Source of the DNA: Terebella lapidaria
Taxonomy: Eukaryota > Annelida > Polychaeta > Terebellida > Terebellidae
Direction: 5' to 3'
NCBI GenBank assembly: GCA_949152475.1
Contig: OX424564.1
Coordinates: 2,604,001 to 2,668,000, forward strand
Length of the DNA stretch: 64,000 bases
The translations under genes were made by a program, and so were the position numbers. Shown in pieces: positions 23,746 to 37,899 of the stretch (within the stretch, counting starts at the first letter, position 1; every line of letters begins with the position of its first letter). Under the pieces are notes generated by a model. It ran no database searches. It was not told the DNA's origin and saw nothing but the letters and a program-made list of their open reading frames with translations.

Positions 23746-25535
23746 AGTGACCTAGTAATCCTACATCCCAGCTTGATACAAGGACAAGTTTTCAGGTTTT
23801 CGTTACTTGTCGTTTGAGAGTTGTGACTATGAACGACATGGTGAGCTTTTCCAAAAGGTTGACGTGTGCACAATCACAACCAAATCGTAGTTAGAGGCAG
23901 AACAATATCGAGCTTATAACGAGATATCACATTCCGTATTTCACCGATAACGCGTACCGATCGATATTAGCGTAATTATAACCCATCCAGCGGGTGAATC
24001 GCGCTTGTGCAAGCTTGTCACTGTACACTCAATACCAGGGCAATATACCAGTATATGGCACTTACAGGTTCATACATATGATATCATGCAGTCTCTACGC
24101 GCCCTCAATAACAAAACAACGGCAATATCACTCAATATGGCGCTCCGCCGAAGTGATAGCTAGCGATATTGTAGGCCCAAGTACTGCTAACGGCTGCACG
24201 CCTCGCTGATGTGATTTTATATTTGTTCTAAAAGTGTTTTTATATCTCCTGAATTCCGTCGACAAACAGGTCTAGCCTAAGACGCCGATATAGTTACTGG
24301 CCTAGGGAGTCCTTGTCATCCGCTGTCGAAAGTGCTGACTTCCTGGTCCAGTGTTGGGTAACTTTAGAGTAGACCAGTATTTTTATTGACATGAAAGTAA
24401 ATTATTATTCAGAGCAGCATCTTAAGCACGTAGTGAACATGCCTTAACATTCTTTTTCTAGTCCTATGCTTGAGTTTGTGTTTTATCCTCAGTAGGTCTA
24501 CGAACTGTTAGCTTTGAAGTAATAAAACCTTATAAGGACAAGACACTTCGTGGCCTCAAGATGTAACATTACACACATAAACTTTCTGTTTGTTCTTACA
24601 CTCCCTAGTCCTCACTGCATGTAGTTCTTTCATAACTCCGCTCAAAGTTTCACTGGGCCTATAGTATACGATGATGAATATAACGTGGATTTCCTGAGAG
24701 TTTTTGTCCGCACCTGATCAAAGAAGACGGTCGACCGTTACTGGTGTTCACGTGATAACAGTAAATCAGTGATAGCAAGAGACACAGGTCGGGACCCTGT
24801 ATGCTCCACCCCCTCTCCAAGCCTCTCTCCAAGTCATTGAATACACGATGAGGTGATGAGTCACTATATTTAATATAGAAATATTCACCAGGGAGCTCAG
24901 TTTAGATCTGACTATATAAAATTCCACTGCCGAAGTTTGTTTTTGCCATAATTTGAATGCATCGCATGTTTCTGGGTACATATGTAGTTTGCAATGTATT
25001 TTGTCAGTGTTGTGTCACAATTTGGTGTAATCTACAAATTTCATGAATAATAAAATGTCACGAGCTCGCGAGACAGATCTCACAGCGGATATACCAACGC
25101 AATACAGCTGATAATTTAGTATTCTAGAAATGTACAAACAGTGTTTCACAGCACAACAACACGTACTTTTGATATATATTAGGCGTGTACTCTGACGACA
25201 GAGGACATGAGAGGCGGGTTAAAAACAATCACCAAACCTCAAGGGGGGCACATGATAAGTAATGATTTCGTCTGATAAGGAATACTTTCCTCTAAGATAT
25301 GAGAAAGGCTGATGGTGTATTTCTGACAAGCATGTTCATTTGGGGCATTGACTTGACGTTAAGTAGGTATAAGTTGTTTGTACTCTGTTATATGGACTCT
25401 TATTGTAGTCTCAATTGTATTTCATCGTGTATTATGAGATACAGTGAACCATATAAACGTTCAAAATTTAAGGTTCTCCTTATTCAGGCTCGAAGTTCAA
25501 CCATGTTGTGATTTCAACACTATACTAAAGTTCAC
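23746..25535. other. Upstream flank of the tail-anchored gene, then featureless DNA
   Basis: The first 450 bases should include the promoter and 5' untranslated region of the minus-strand gene, but I see no decisive core element. The rest holds no supported gene, RNA or clear repeat. Confidence 0.4.
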
Positions 25536-27109
25536 CTGTCAGTGAAAGACGCTTTTTGGCTCTAGTTTTGTTTTGGATAATCGAATCAACTTGAAATTTT
25601 GTGTGTCGTAATTTATTTCAAAAATTGAAAAAGTTGGTAATCTACCCCAATGTTAAAATTCAGCCCCACAATTGAGTTTCAGGGTCTCCACACAAAAACG
25701 ACTTTTATTTGATGTTTGAGTTATATTCTGATGCAAAAGAAACATGTTTACCTAATATACACTACGACTATGCCTTTCGACTTCAAATCAAAACGAGACA
25801 ATCAGAGATTGCAGAACCTCGCCCTTCAGATTTAGTCACTAAAATTAGGCGATAATTGAGAGTTTTGGTCTTAAGACCATCGGTTGTACGCCATACGATT
25901 GGGAATTGGCCAAAGAAAAATACAAAAATAGGTTGAACATTTAATATTGATTAGAACCGGAGTTATAGTCAATTATGTGATTTTATTTTTTCAGTTGCCA
26001 TGGCAACCGTTTTCAGCCGATTTTGGCAAAATTTGAAAGGGATTGAGCCACTTTCATAGCACTCCAGCCCTATAAATTTCAAATCTATCGGACCGTTTGC
26101 CTTTGAGTTATGAGCGCAGACATTTGCACTGAAACGTCGCTGGCCAAAAATAACCGAAATCGTGACCCCCAATTTTTCGACATCCGGCGATAATGGAGAT
26201 TTTTCGTCGTACGACCATCGGTCGTACACCAAACGATCGGGAATTGGCCAAAAAAAAATACAAAAATAGTCGGAAAAATTAATATCAAATAGAACCGGAG
26301 TTAGAGCCAATTATGTGATTTTCTTTTTTTCCGTTGCCATGGCAACCGTTTTCATCCGATTGTGGCAAAATTTTGAAGGGTCTGAGCCACCATCATAGCA
26401 CTCTAGTCCTAGAAATTTCAAATCGATCGGGCCGTTTGCCTTTGAGTTATAACCGCAGACATTTGCACTGAAACGTCGCTGGCCAAAAAAATTCGAAACC
26501 GTGACCCCCAATTTTTCGACATCGGGCGATAATGGAGAGTTTTGATCGTACGACCACGGGCCATATATCATATGATCAGGAATTGGCCATAGAAAAATAC
26601 AAAATGAGTTAGAAAAATTTATCTTGAATAGAACCGGAGTTATGGTCAATTATTGATTTTTACATTTTCCGTTGCCATGGCAACGGTTTTTGTCCGATTT
26701 TGACAAACATTGAGGAGGACCGAGCCACGGTGATACCGCTTCTTCCATATAAATTTCAGGACGATCGGACCATTCGGTTTTGAGTTATGCGCGCGGACAG
26801 ACAAACAGACATACAAACTGACAGACCCAATTACAATACCCTCTGCCCCTATCGGGGCGAGGGTAACAATACATTCATTCTGTACTGGCATAAACATCAT
26901 AAAAGCCCTGAATTTGTTGGAATTTGTTTGATCCCATTTTGGACTGAAATTTAACAATGAGGTAGATTGCCAACTTTTTCATTTCTTGAGATAAAATTCT
27001 GAAACTCGGTGAAAAATTACGGCATGATACCCAATAAGACGCACAAAATTTCAAGTTGATTCGATTATCCAAAACAAAATAATCGCCAAAAAGCGTGTTT
27101 CACTGATAG
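25536..27109. mobile_element. Inverted-repeat element with a 339-bp tandem core
   Basis: The outer arms (about 25536-25680 and 26910-27109) are imperfect inverted repeats. Both include CTRTCAGTGAAA-ACGC, GGATAATCGAATCAACTTGA and a later AAAAAGTTGG-AATCTACC block. Between them a unit of about 339 bases recurs, with GTTGCCATGGCAAC at 25994, 26333 and 26671; each unit also has CATTTGCACTGAAACGTCGC or a decayed form. The core ends in a purine-rich CAGACAGACAAACAGACA stretch and CCCCTATCGGGGCGAGGG. Open frames inside it recur with the unit and are not genes. This is a foldback or satellite-bearing non-autonomous element. Confidence 0.75.
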
Positions 27110-30100
27110 ATGAGTTTGATTTTACTCGAGAATATTATCTTCAGAACGATGACCGCTTTGCAAATTCAACTCGAATTCGAAAATTATGTCACGGACCCAT
27201 GGTGTTGTCAGCCATGGAATGGGGTACCTACGCCAATCGTAAATTCATTGAAGTCTTTCAGTAAGACCCACGTTGCATTTAATGCCCTCTTCTGAGAAAA
27301 CCTTCCATGCATAACAAAGTCAGTATTGTTGACAAATTCCAGTCGCCTTACTGGTCAGCACCGACCAGGTCCTGTGAATATCGGTTAATTTTAGTCATGC
27401 ATGATTAAACTGTGAAAATTAGAATGCCTTTATATGGCAACGTGGGTCTATTTACAGGAAGACACAAACACTTTGTACCTTTCGATGATGTACCTCACAT
27501 TTGGTCTATTTGGCTACGTTATGATTCAATGCCATCATAATGTACCACAACTATGGTTCTGTTCAATTTACGGGGAAACACCTGATAATTTCTTCTGCTC
27601 TGACCTGTCTGGAATTCGTGTATTCGAAAAGTTATTGAATTGGTGCATGGTTTACTGGGTAATACAAACACTTCTATCGACGATGGGATCACATCAGTAT
27701 GTGTGAAGATCAACACATAATCAACTAAAATCGTTACACCGATTTTAGTTCATACATCTATTTTTTCAAAATGAAGAATATTCTTAATCCATGCAAAAAA
27801 AAAAATGCAATCGATTCAGCTTCACTACACGGTGTTGTGGGAAAATACCAAGACAAGATGTGTGGGTGGACAATCAGTATCACATTACTTATATGTCTGG
27901 AGCTATTTTTGTCACAATCTGACAGAACAGGGCTCATTTTACAGAGATTTACTAACGATGTATGACAATCGCCTCCCCATACTAATACACACTCAGGTTT
28001 ATTGATCATATGATCTTGATATTTTCATTAGTCCGATGTTATGAAATTGGAAAACAATATATTTATTATATATCATCCCATGATAATAATATATGTCGTG
28101 CATTTATAAATAACGACGGCATTTGTGTTCTTTTCACCAAGACAGTGTTGTTGATCAAGACAGAGTAATCACTAGACCACACTAACCACAATTTTCGTTA
28201 CACTCTTCAATAACCATGTTTGTGAACCATTATATATTTGGGATTCCATCATTCTAGAAAAAAAACGTCCTCCTTGCCTGGGAATGTATGTTTAATGAAA
28301 CTCCTAATAGTTACCTAATACAATACACTCATATCACGCTATTTCCACATTTTCGTAAATTTTTCGCTGACAACCTGACAGTTTCAGATAGAAGTTGTGT
28401 AGCTGGGGTTTACGAAACACTATGTTATATGAACAACAAATACAAAGAATACACGACTGTTAAAAGAAATATATCAATCAACAAAAACGTCTCTAACTTT
28501 TCATCAGTATGTATCAGTATAACCATCAGTATAACCTAACATAGTTATGACACTCCTGATTAGATTAAAATATAGTATTAAGTACGATGATAATAAATGA
28601 TTTTTTGTTTTAAGTTTGGAAAACAAGAAATAAAGAGTAATGAAAACCCTATCCATAGCAATGATCTATGGTTAATATCATGCAATAGATTGCTAGATGA
28701 CTCCCTTATTGAAGACCATCCATCTCTAGGGAACAAAGAACACGGCCGTTCATAGAGACTGATGTACTCGGCAATAACTCTGTTCAAGGTTGGATGAATC
28801 ATAACCATGAATGACCAGTCCCACGTGGTGGTGTGGAGGAATGCCAACTATTATCATCATGGTGTCAGATGCCAAATACGGGAAACTGTCCCGTCCTTCT
28901 CATGACGCCCCTGTAGGGCTTACACGACAACTTGTGTTCGCTTGTTTTGAAATTCAAGATTATTTCCATCTGTTGAAGTCAGCTACACACTCAATCAATC
29001 AGATTTGAAGTGGTAAAAAATGCACCTCACACTTTGTTTGACACTGATGACACCAGTGTATGACAGGAAATTTTGTGACGTTCATCATGTTTGATTAATA
29101 CAGCAAACTTATGACAAATATCTAACAAGGCTTGCTTTTTCAAGATAAAAGTGTTTGAAATAATCACTTCATTGTGCGAATATACATTTTGCACATGGAA
29201 AGGTGATGATCCAGTCTTATATCCACTAGATGACCCCCCATCCTGTACCTGATGAAAAATTATCTTACGATATGTGACGTGATCCGATGTACAATTTTTT
29301 GTATGCAACATGCGATATCTTTGCCAGACTTAGATATCGCATGTTGATTAAGTTCACCAAATCAACTTCCGTCCACCCGACCATACATTGTGCGAGGGAT
29401 ACTACTGGAACAAGGTCTCCCTTCAAATGTGTCATTCAATAATAGCAAATTGTGTGAAGTGTCTGTATTGAATAGTAGCTATTTCAACCTGCTAACAAAT
29501 TATGAATCATGGAATGTAACAAATCAAGAGTACAAGATCTTGATGATAACGATGAAAAAACCTCTAACATTGAAACGTTTTGAAAAAGAATTCATGCATA
29601 ATCAGCTTACACGTGATGTCAATTTATTGTGACGATCATTTCCATCTGGCAAAAAAATCCTAAAACCAGGAAGACAGGAGTTGTTATTATGGTTGCAGAT
29701 AATTATGTATTGTTCAGTGTTGTTGTAAGATCAATACACTTACCCCGTAATGGGCACTCGAGACATGGTGATATCACATCGAAAGCCATATTGCATGGGA
29801 TGTAGTTGCTCTGCCGTTGTATTTTTGTGAGATACAGTACCATTATTATGTTCATGCACACAATCATTATCGGCATATGAGCTGGTCGAGAGGTATGCCA
29901 AGCCTATCACACATAGGGTGGAAGATATTATCTCATTGTTGAGATATTGTACCTATATGTGCGTCTTGATTCGCCATTGTGGCTTTCACAATGGGTGGCG
30001 CATTCGAGACAGGAGACGCTGACTTCTCCAGTGTACCCTACCCACACTCAGCTGGCTGGATGACGGATGTCTGTGATGTTCACATAGCTTTAAATTTGGT

Positions 30101-31150
30101 ACCAAAATTATGACAACTCTTATTTTAGGTATTTAACTGAGTTCCATAGATTCGGTTTCAAAATGTGGATTTTTCTGTCAGTATCTATTTGTTCGTCCAA
30201 TTTATGTATCAATACAGTAACTTTTTATTTCAACAAATATTGTTCGTATCAACCTATTACGACTAATACAGCACGATCTTGATTCAATCATGGTAAGACT
30301 ATAGACGGTCACCTTGGAACACAAACAAAACACAACCAATCATTTATATCTATGGCCACAATGGCGTCCCGTCCCCAGAGACAGACAGTCAAGAATTGCT
30401 TTTGCCCTGAGGGAGATGGACACATCATATGGAGATATATGATATTTTGTAAACTTATAACCACATTCCAACAAACTGGCGCCAAGAAGTGTGATGAGAC
30501 TTTTATGGATATTTCTCACATATATCCCAATGACATTGACACGCTGCATAGACACGACATTCTATATGTCTTGTAAATTGGCATTCATGCTGTCTAGAAT
30601 TCCTTGGAAAAGATAAGAAAATCATCCTTCTTGCGTATTGAACACCAGCAGCGTCGTGATAATACCATTACCTTGTACGCCGCGCAACAAATGTCAGTCC
30701 CTCAACGAATGTCAGATGTCAATTCCTCGCCTCTTGTGAGTGGGTTTACCATAGAACTATGTATATGGTGTTTACACAACGTATCATACATCAGAACTCG
30801 GCAATAAAGGCTTTCAATACTGCATCTGTTTTTCATTCTTGTGATTGTTTCGGTTCTTTATGTATTGATATATATACTGTTCTCACAATTATAGATACAT
30901 GTTCTGATTTGATTATTGTATGAACATGAACAACACAGTCATGTGTAAATATAGCCTTTGTCATGACTGTAATATATAATCATGTTTTATAACGGAGGAG
31001 ATCCGTATTCGTTACAATATACAGATCAGTGCGACATGTTCTAAAAATCGAGGATTAGAATTGGAATTCTGAGCAAATTTTATACTAGATTTGAAAAATA
31101 ATTCATTACAATTTTATACTGGATTTTAATTGTATACATGCAGTCTTCCA
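27110..31150. other. Gene-poor region without recognised elements
   Basis: Several short open frames (27434-27706, 28288-28539, 29390-29632, 30352-30576) have no family motif that I recognise and no convincing splice partners. The region is AT-rich with scattered homopolymers. It may be decayed repeat DNA, but I cannot tie it to copies elsewhere in the window. Confidence 0.35.
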
Positions 31151-31159
31151 CAGTGTAGC

Positions 31160-31260
31160 AAAATAGTGATATTGATATATATATATATATAGTGATATAT
31201 TGCTATATATAGCAATATAGTGATATTGTTATATATAGTGATACTGTATAATAACAATAT
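31160..31260. repeat. TA-rich low-complexity tract
   Basis: Short TA runs are mixed with repeated ATAGTGATAT and TATATAGC motifs. It is partly self-complementary but shows no defined element ends. Confidence 0.6.
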
Positions 31261-31859
31261 AGTGACATTCTTGGGATAACAATCTCCACAAAAAGCCAAC
31301 ACTAAAAAGATATATCCCGACGAACTACATGGTTATACAAAGATACTGAATTGACAAAATCTGTGGACAATTTGTAGGTTTTAAAACTACAGCAGTTCTC
31401 GAGATTGAATAAGACACCAATACGATCCGTCTTTGATGTGGTTCCTGTCGCCTGTCACGAAAATAGATCAAACAGAACAACACAAAATGAATGTGAAGCG
31501 ATACATACCAGAATCGAGACTGATTAACATTGATGCGCAGTTAATGTCTATTGTTCTCATGTTGCTTAGCATGTCTGTGCTATATGTGTTTCTTTATTTT
31601 GACCGGTGATTGCTTTCATTATTTCGTCATAAATTTTCATGACAGTGGGACCGAAACCATACATTGGTTTTCACCGCATCCAAGGACAAGTTGTTATTGT
31701 AAACTCGATTGCTGCCCCCAATAATATCCAAATTTGAAGCATGTGGCATGATTGAGGATATCTGAAACTGATAACGATGGTGTGAGGACAACGTAACATG
31801 CATCTCAAAAGAGGTCAGGTGTTGTTCTAGAAAGCGACAGGGAACATCATATACATGAT

Positions 31860-32480
31860 TACAATTAGCATTTTGATGAATGAACGATATTTCGAATGTG
31901 ACAGTGATCTACACTTCAAGTAGGCTAGACAAACTGAATTACAACACAAGACTGAAAAAAATGAGTTTTTATCAAATAGTACGGCTAATCATACAGCCAT
32001 ATCATGTAGAGACATTCTGCCATTACTGAGCACAAAACCAACAACATCTTACGATTAGGCTACTTACCAGGTCCATATACAAAAGTATATATTGACCTAT
32101 CATCTCTAGCACGATATGGTTTAATGAAGGCAATAACAAAAATTCTCAAGGATCAAGGGTTTACCCTTACTCTTCTGGCGAAGAGGCGAAGCATGAGCTT
32201 CAGCTAAATTCGTTAGCAAACATGTCATATATCAGACATCATTGTAATATACCGGTCTCTTGGTTTGTTGACACGTGTTGAGATTACGTCAGTCGGCGAG
32301 GCGGGCTCTCGGTTGCTGAACTGAGGAAGATATATTTATGTAATGCAAGAATTTATCATCGATTTATGCAGGAATCTAACATTTGTAAATAGCAAGGTTA
32401 AATAAATCGGAAATGGAGAATAATGTAAATACAGAGCATGGTTTGAAAACTGTCATATTGAGACAGATTCGTTATCACAT
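31860..32480 (+). repeat. Copy of the long dispersed repeat (segment 1)
   Basis: It shares ordered blocks with 37020-37700 and 39350-39770. A block near 31860 (GATTACAATTA then TTTCGAATGTGACAGT) matches 39360. A block at about 32260 (GGTCTCTTGGTTTGTTGACA then CGTGTTGAGATTACGTCAGT) matches 37487. Frames are not kept between copies, so it is treated as non-coding. Confidence 0.65.
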
Positions 32481-33369
32481 TAAAAGTATAAACAACCGCG
32501 CCACCCTGACTCGTACTAGATGAATTCTAAATGATTCAGCATTGTGGTTACAAAATTATTTATATTACTATATATTATTACAAATATAACTATCCAACCT
32601 TCCCTCCTCATCGCTACCATAATTCAATTGTCTTCACTATTGGCCTTTTGCACACGTATATATCATCCGAGTTCTATTCACTTAGCTATTATCGATTGTG
32701 GACACCATGTGTAAACAAATTGATGTTGCAATTTAGGTCTTAGAGTCACTTGTTGTACAGTCTTCTGTTTTGGGTAATCCTCATGCTGATAGCAATCGCT
32801 CCATTTATTTACTCAGTTATGTTTGTATATTTCACTTACACGTTTGAAATAGATGTTCAGTTCAGTCCAGCACATGATATTACGAATAATCATCGCATTT
32901 CAAATAAAAGCAAATAACAATAAATGGACAATATATACCACATTGATTCCAGTAATGAACGGAGAATTGACGATGAATAAACCCTAGAGAGTCCATGATT
33001 GGCTGTTTTTTTGTTGTTTTACAATGAAGATACGGCTTGGATCTAGTAGAAACTTGGATCGCTGTGGCACACACAGCCACGAATTCATTTCTGGGAACTT
33101 AGAGGGGCTTGATACGTTAAGGTAGAAGGCTTCAATACACGTTCAGACAGTGTATATTCCTAAAATCTTCAATTTTTGTTCTGGATCAGACTAATACAAC
33201 AGCAACCTAAAATATTAATTTAAGTAAAATTAGTGTAAATGTAATTATTAATTTCAACATCAGAGCAGCGTGATGATATAAATTTTTCCATAGTCAATTT
33301 CCCCTTCCGAAGTAGCAACATTCCTATGTCGCCAGCATATGGCGTGTTTTTCTCACAACACATACGCTA

Positions 33370-33960
33370 TTCCAGAGCCAGTCGCAGATATGAGGACTTT
33401 GTTCACCAGAATATTTAGCTAGGCTCTACACTGCTGCGACACAGATATGTTTTATCAAGACTAAAAGCTGATTTCAAGAAATTATGTGGACGTCATCAAA
33501 ATCTGGTTGATAAGTACAGAGAATATGTCACCAGTATGAGATTGAATAACAATTTTGTTCGCTCGGAACACTGTGTACTTGGATTTTGGTTCCATGTTTA
33601 TTTTACTACATAACTGCAACTCATTGCAATATACCAGAATGATAATGTATACATTCCAGCCTTGGAAATGATACCTAACAGACATGACATCTTTTATACA
33701 TATTAAATCATGTATCTTGAATAATGGCATGAGGAGATATCTGTTTGGAATAATGAGAAACATTTTATTTCGGAGAGCTATTAACCTCCCGCACCGAGCC
33801 GACATCCAGACGTGGCCTCAATTAATGTACAGGGTACAGTTAACCAAGGAATATCCCAGTGTGGTTGATGCTTTACAGTGGCACACCAGATATGGCGACA
33901 CAGGTGTTATACAACATTCATTGTTATTTATAATTGATATATTATTATATATTGTCAAAT
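33370..33960 (+). repeat. Copy of the long dispersed repeat (segment 2)
   Basis: It matches 42590-43510 in order. Shared blocks include CTGCKGCRACACAGATATGTT-like sequence, TATGGACGTCATCA or its variant, TTGGTTCCATGTTTA, GATATCTGTTTGGAATA and CGGAGAGCTATTAACCTCCC. The open frame at 33684-33962 overlaps this copy and is broken in the other, so it is not called as a gene. Confidence 0.7.
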
Positions 33961-34343
33961 AAAAATGTCACAACAAAACTTCGAAAGGTGTAAGTTGGTT
34001 TGTGTTTCATATCAGACTTTAAATTGACAAATTACAATGCTACACGTCCATTGACAAAATACAGAATAACAGAAGCACATACACCTCACTGATGAATTTG
34101 ACACGGTGTCTGTCGTGTCTGTCCCATGTTTTCCTGACCCAAATCTTTCAGAATCTTCTCCGCCGAAAAAGCTTTTGCTATTGTACCCAAACTTGGCATA
34201 CTGTTCGCTTATTGGGTGCTCTCCAAAGTTAAGTATGCTTAGGTGAAAATTCCAAAAGTTTTCTGGAGAAATTTAACGATTAAACATTAATTTTACTATA
34301 CATGTGCTCTTGTTTATACATACGGGTATTGGGTGGAAGGTCA

Positions 34344-34830
34344 GCGCATGCGCAGAGGGGACATTTCAATTGCAAATGGCGAATGTTTGTTTACCTTCGA
34401 ACCTCCACCAAGAAACACGATTTTTCGGGTCATAACAGTTCTGACAGGAGCGGATACCTGTGTTTTGTGTGAAGTATTTGTTATTACGTTTTAGATTCCA
34501 CTGCAGTCCGTATGTCAAACCATAAATATATTTGTTTTGCAGTGTTTAAGGGAAGTACGACCGGAAAATTTCCGCTGTTGGTTAATTTATTTCCGTCAAA
34601 CTTTCCAAATCTTTCCGACCAACGACGATTTAGCATATCTATAAACAAATCATGACGTATCTAACGCATGCGCAGACGGGACAATGCGATCGCAAATGGG
34701 GATTGTTTATCTTCGCATATCGACCAAGAAACGCGATTTTATCCAATCCTACAATTTTTGACAGCATAAAATACCTGGAGTTTGGTGTAATCGTTGTTGA
34801 TGTTACTGTAAATCCACTGTAGTATGTTTA
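34344..34830 (+). repeat. 320-bp tandem duplication
   Basis: The block starting CGCATGCGCAGA and followed by ACCAAGAAAC-CGATTTT occurs at about 34345 and again at 34665. The flanking sequence also matches at a 320-base offset through a TCCACTGYAGT block. The copies are clearly diverged. Confidence 0.65.
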
Positions 34831-35257
34831 TCAAGTGATAAAGATCTCGGTAATTGCAGGATATACAGCGAAGGCACCGGTAACAGGGCAAAGATCTATA
34901 AATAGCACTGTTGATTGATTGGTTGGAGGAAGGGGCTTCTGCCGTCCGAAATGGCAGAAACACCCGAGTGTTTCCGAGTATTTCCTAATATGGGACATCA
35001 GCCATTCAGCATGACTGGGCGATAAAACGTGAAAATGAATCAGCGGCGAAAAAGACATATTTAGTAAAGAATTCACGCGAACACACAATGACAGATACTG
35101 CAATGCACGCATGCCCAATCACTGACCGGACATTTTTCGAATGCTGCCCTACCAGTAGGCCTACCTTTATACATGCGTGCTTGATTGACGGTAAATGATC
35201 ATCTGATCATGTTCGAATTGCAAACAGTCACTCCTAGGCTCCTCTACCGTCAGGGTA

Positions 35258-35442
35258 CCTAATCATCGACCCTGTCCTTAAATGTCGACCTCTGCAAACA
35301 CTGCCAAACAGCTGTGCAAAACAGACATCTGACGAAAACCACATTGGAAGTACTTCAAATTCACATTTCACATTTTAGTTTATTCAAGTTTTGCCCAGCC
35401 TTTCGCAAGGGTCGAGCATTAGGGAGAGGGTCGATGATTAGG
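35258..35442. mobile_element. TA-flanked MITE, copy 2
   Basis: It has the same inverted ends (CCTAATCATCGACCCT type) and TA flanks (35256-35257 and 35443-35444) as the element at 2962-3162, with the internal blocks in reverse orientation. It is 185 bases against 201 in copy 1. Confidence 0.75.
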
Positions 35443-35784
35443 TACTCTGACGCTAATTGAGTACGATTAGTTCATTTGTATTCACAGGATTCACGACGGC
35501 CTAAGTGGAGCGTTGATCACTAGTACGTTATGACAATACATTAGCGGATTAACGATCACCACTTACATGTACCGATAAAGGTTTACTTTCTAAATGAAAA
35601 AAAAAAGAATAACAAAAACAAGTTGTGATTTGCATTTATAGACTTTGCCTTGAAATAATACATAGTACCGGGGTAATAGACATTAACCCATATTATTAAT
35701 TGTAAACAATCAACACATCAATCTAAATGTGGTAAATACAACACAGTTGTATGGATTGAAACAACAATATATACCCACTTTCAG

Positions 35785-36195
35785 AAATGACAAAATTTGT
35801 TCAGTCTGCAAATAGCTTTATTTTGTCTATAGAATAAGAATTCATGCAAATTTTGGTCTGAACATATGTATTGTGTGCCTGAATTGAGGTGACAAAATCA
35901 AGATTCAAACTCGGGCTAATCAATTTCGCATCAATTTTTCCTCAGAGCGGCCCGCGTTGCGTGCAAGTTCTACACACAGTCTTGTGATATCATTGGTGTT
36001 AGTCTAGATACTGTGGCAACCGGCAATGAATGCAGGCCGATCATTCTCTATCCGATGTTTTCAGGCACAGTTAATGGCGATTTTCTGATTATCTGTCATC
36101 GAATTGTGCCTATTCCCTATTTATTCCTGACGATCTCAAGATGTACTTCAAGTTTGCATGACGAACAAGAATGCTAGATTTGGCTGATTTAACTT
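35785..36195 (+). repeat. Isolated piece of the long duplicated repeat
   Basis: It is closely similar to 60990-61380 along its whole length, for example TAGCTTTATTTTGTCTATAG, GCGGCCCGC and TACTGTGGCAACCGGCAATG. This is exactly the segment missing from duplicate A near 48658, so it stands as a separate fragment of the same family. Confidence 0.75.
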
Positions 36196-36699
36196 TAAAA
36201 CAGGGAAGGAGAAAGAAAACTTTCATACATGAACTTATCACTGGCATCGATGGATACATTGGCAAAGTACATTCAGCACACAACACACTGATCATCGTTG
36301 TACTAATAGTTCTAATAGATTCTGGTAAAAATCCCTCGTGTGACTTTGGTGGTAAGAAAAGTGGGGGTGCTGGAAGGTAGAGTGGTAGTAAGCATGCATC
36401 AGCAAATTCTTCATTCTTCTTTGAAACTTTGTATTTTAATGATAGTGATACTGTATTGTAATCCTTGTAAACTACTCATTCCAAAATTCTTGTTTTTTTT
36501 TTTGTGTGAATTTTTTCTTCTTCGAAGAATCGCCATTTATTTATTATGGGAAATAACATAGTATGTAGACTGTGAATGTTGCATGGTAGTATGGTGCCTC
36601 TTTTGGTAACCTTCACAAAATGTATTTATTGTATAAGTCTGCACTTCTCTGCAGGCAACTCTTGAAAGCTGGAAATGTAGTTTGGATATACATGGGGAT

Positions 36700-36963
36700 T
36701 CATTGTATGTTATATTATATTATACTATCTTTTGGTGACCCTGAACTTGATGATGGCATTGGATGAATGTCAAGTTTGAGTCAACAACAAATGTGGGAAT
36801 TGTTCCATAGCGACAAAACTCTGTTAGAGTTAGAGCTTAGTGTTGTATTACAAATGCATGATGATATAGGACCACGTTATACTAGTAACTATCAAAATCC
36901 ATTTGATGAAATATTCTGGTTGCCTTATAATTCCGGTGAGCTACAGGGCCCCTGGCCCTATGT
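36700..36963 (+). mobile_element. Right-end fragment of the hairpin-ended repeat family
   Basis: It ends with CCGGTGAGCTACAG followed by a GGGCCCCTGGCCCTATG hairpin, the counterpart of the right end at 46925-46954. An upstream TGACCCTGAACTTGATG resembles the family's GACCTTGAATTTGACC blocks. The left limit is approximate, and the 36768-36970 open frame runs into the element end. Confidence 0.5.
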
Positions 36964-37019
36964 TTTATAAACAAACGAAGTGTATAGTGTAACTATTTCC
37001 ATTATAGGCAAATTACATT

Positions 37020-37150
37020 AATAACACAATAATGAAAAATATGTTTCAAGTAAATCATACAGCTATATAATATGGAGACTTTCTTCCTTTACCGATTACA
37101 GTAAAAAAAAAACACCAACATCTTGGGAAGCTAATTAACCAGGTTCATAT

Positions 37151-37217
<67 letters not shown>

Positions 37218-37700
37218 CCTAAGGCCATTCATATAGCATGATGAATGCAATAAAACACTTGAAAATTACAAAGTAGCTCGACGCAACATTCATATCCAAA
37301 CTCACACTGGTGTCACGGGGGAACAAAATAATGGAAAGCTGAGTTCCCAAACACAAAGGGTTCAGATATTTATATTTCAATCATGCACATCTGGATATGA
37401 CGTGACTTTCAAAACGGAAGCATAAGCTTCAGCAAAATTTCTTAGCAAACAGTTCATTGTCAGCGTTAGAGATCATTGTCAAACATCGGTCTCTTGGTTT
37501 GTTGACACGTGTTGAGATTACGTCAGTCAGCGAGGCGAGCTCTCGGTTGCTGAACTGATGAAGATATCTCTTTCTCTGATGCCATAATGTATGATCGATT
37601 ATGCAGGAATCTGACACTCTTGAATATCACGTGTAAACAAATCTGAAACGGAAAATAATATAAGCACACAGCACGGTATAAAATCCTTCACATTGGGAAG
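37020..37700 (+). repeat. Copy of the long dispersed repeat (segment 1)
   Basis: It matches 31920-32480, including the GGTCTCTTGGTTTGTTGACA block and the GAGCTCTCGGTTGCTGAACT block. A TA microsatellite interrupts it. Confidence 0.65.
37157..37214. repeat. AT dinucleotide microsatellite
   Basis: About 29 uninterrupted AT units; the length is likely to vary between individuals. Confidence 0.9.
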
Positions 37701-37899
37701 GGTTCGGAATTTCAGTATTTCCACCAATCACACCAACTCGACTCAAACATCATTCTAACTTATTTATCGTTGTGGTTACTTAATTATAGAACATACAGGG
37801 CATTTGTGAGCTTCAGAACGTTTTTTCCTCGCATGTCGATGAAATACTGACACACACAAACTGTCAATAGAACTAATCAAATGGATTATTATAGTCCTA

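Noticed and set aside
25969-26957. Three similar 103-113 codon frames on the minus strand, like a small gene family
   Set aside because: They recur with the 339-base tandem unit, a multiple of three, in a foldback element; the likeness is due to the array.
27434-30576. Exons of a multi-exon host gene
   Set aside because: The frames are short with no shared family motif, and I could not find matched donor and acceptor sites that join them in frame.
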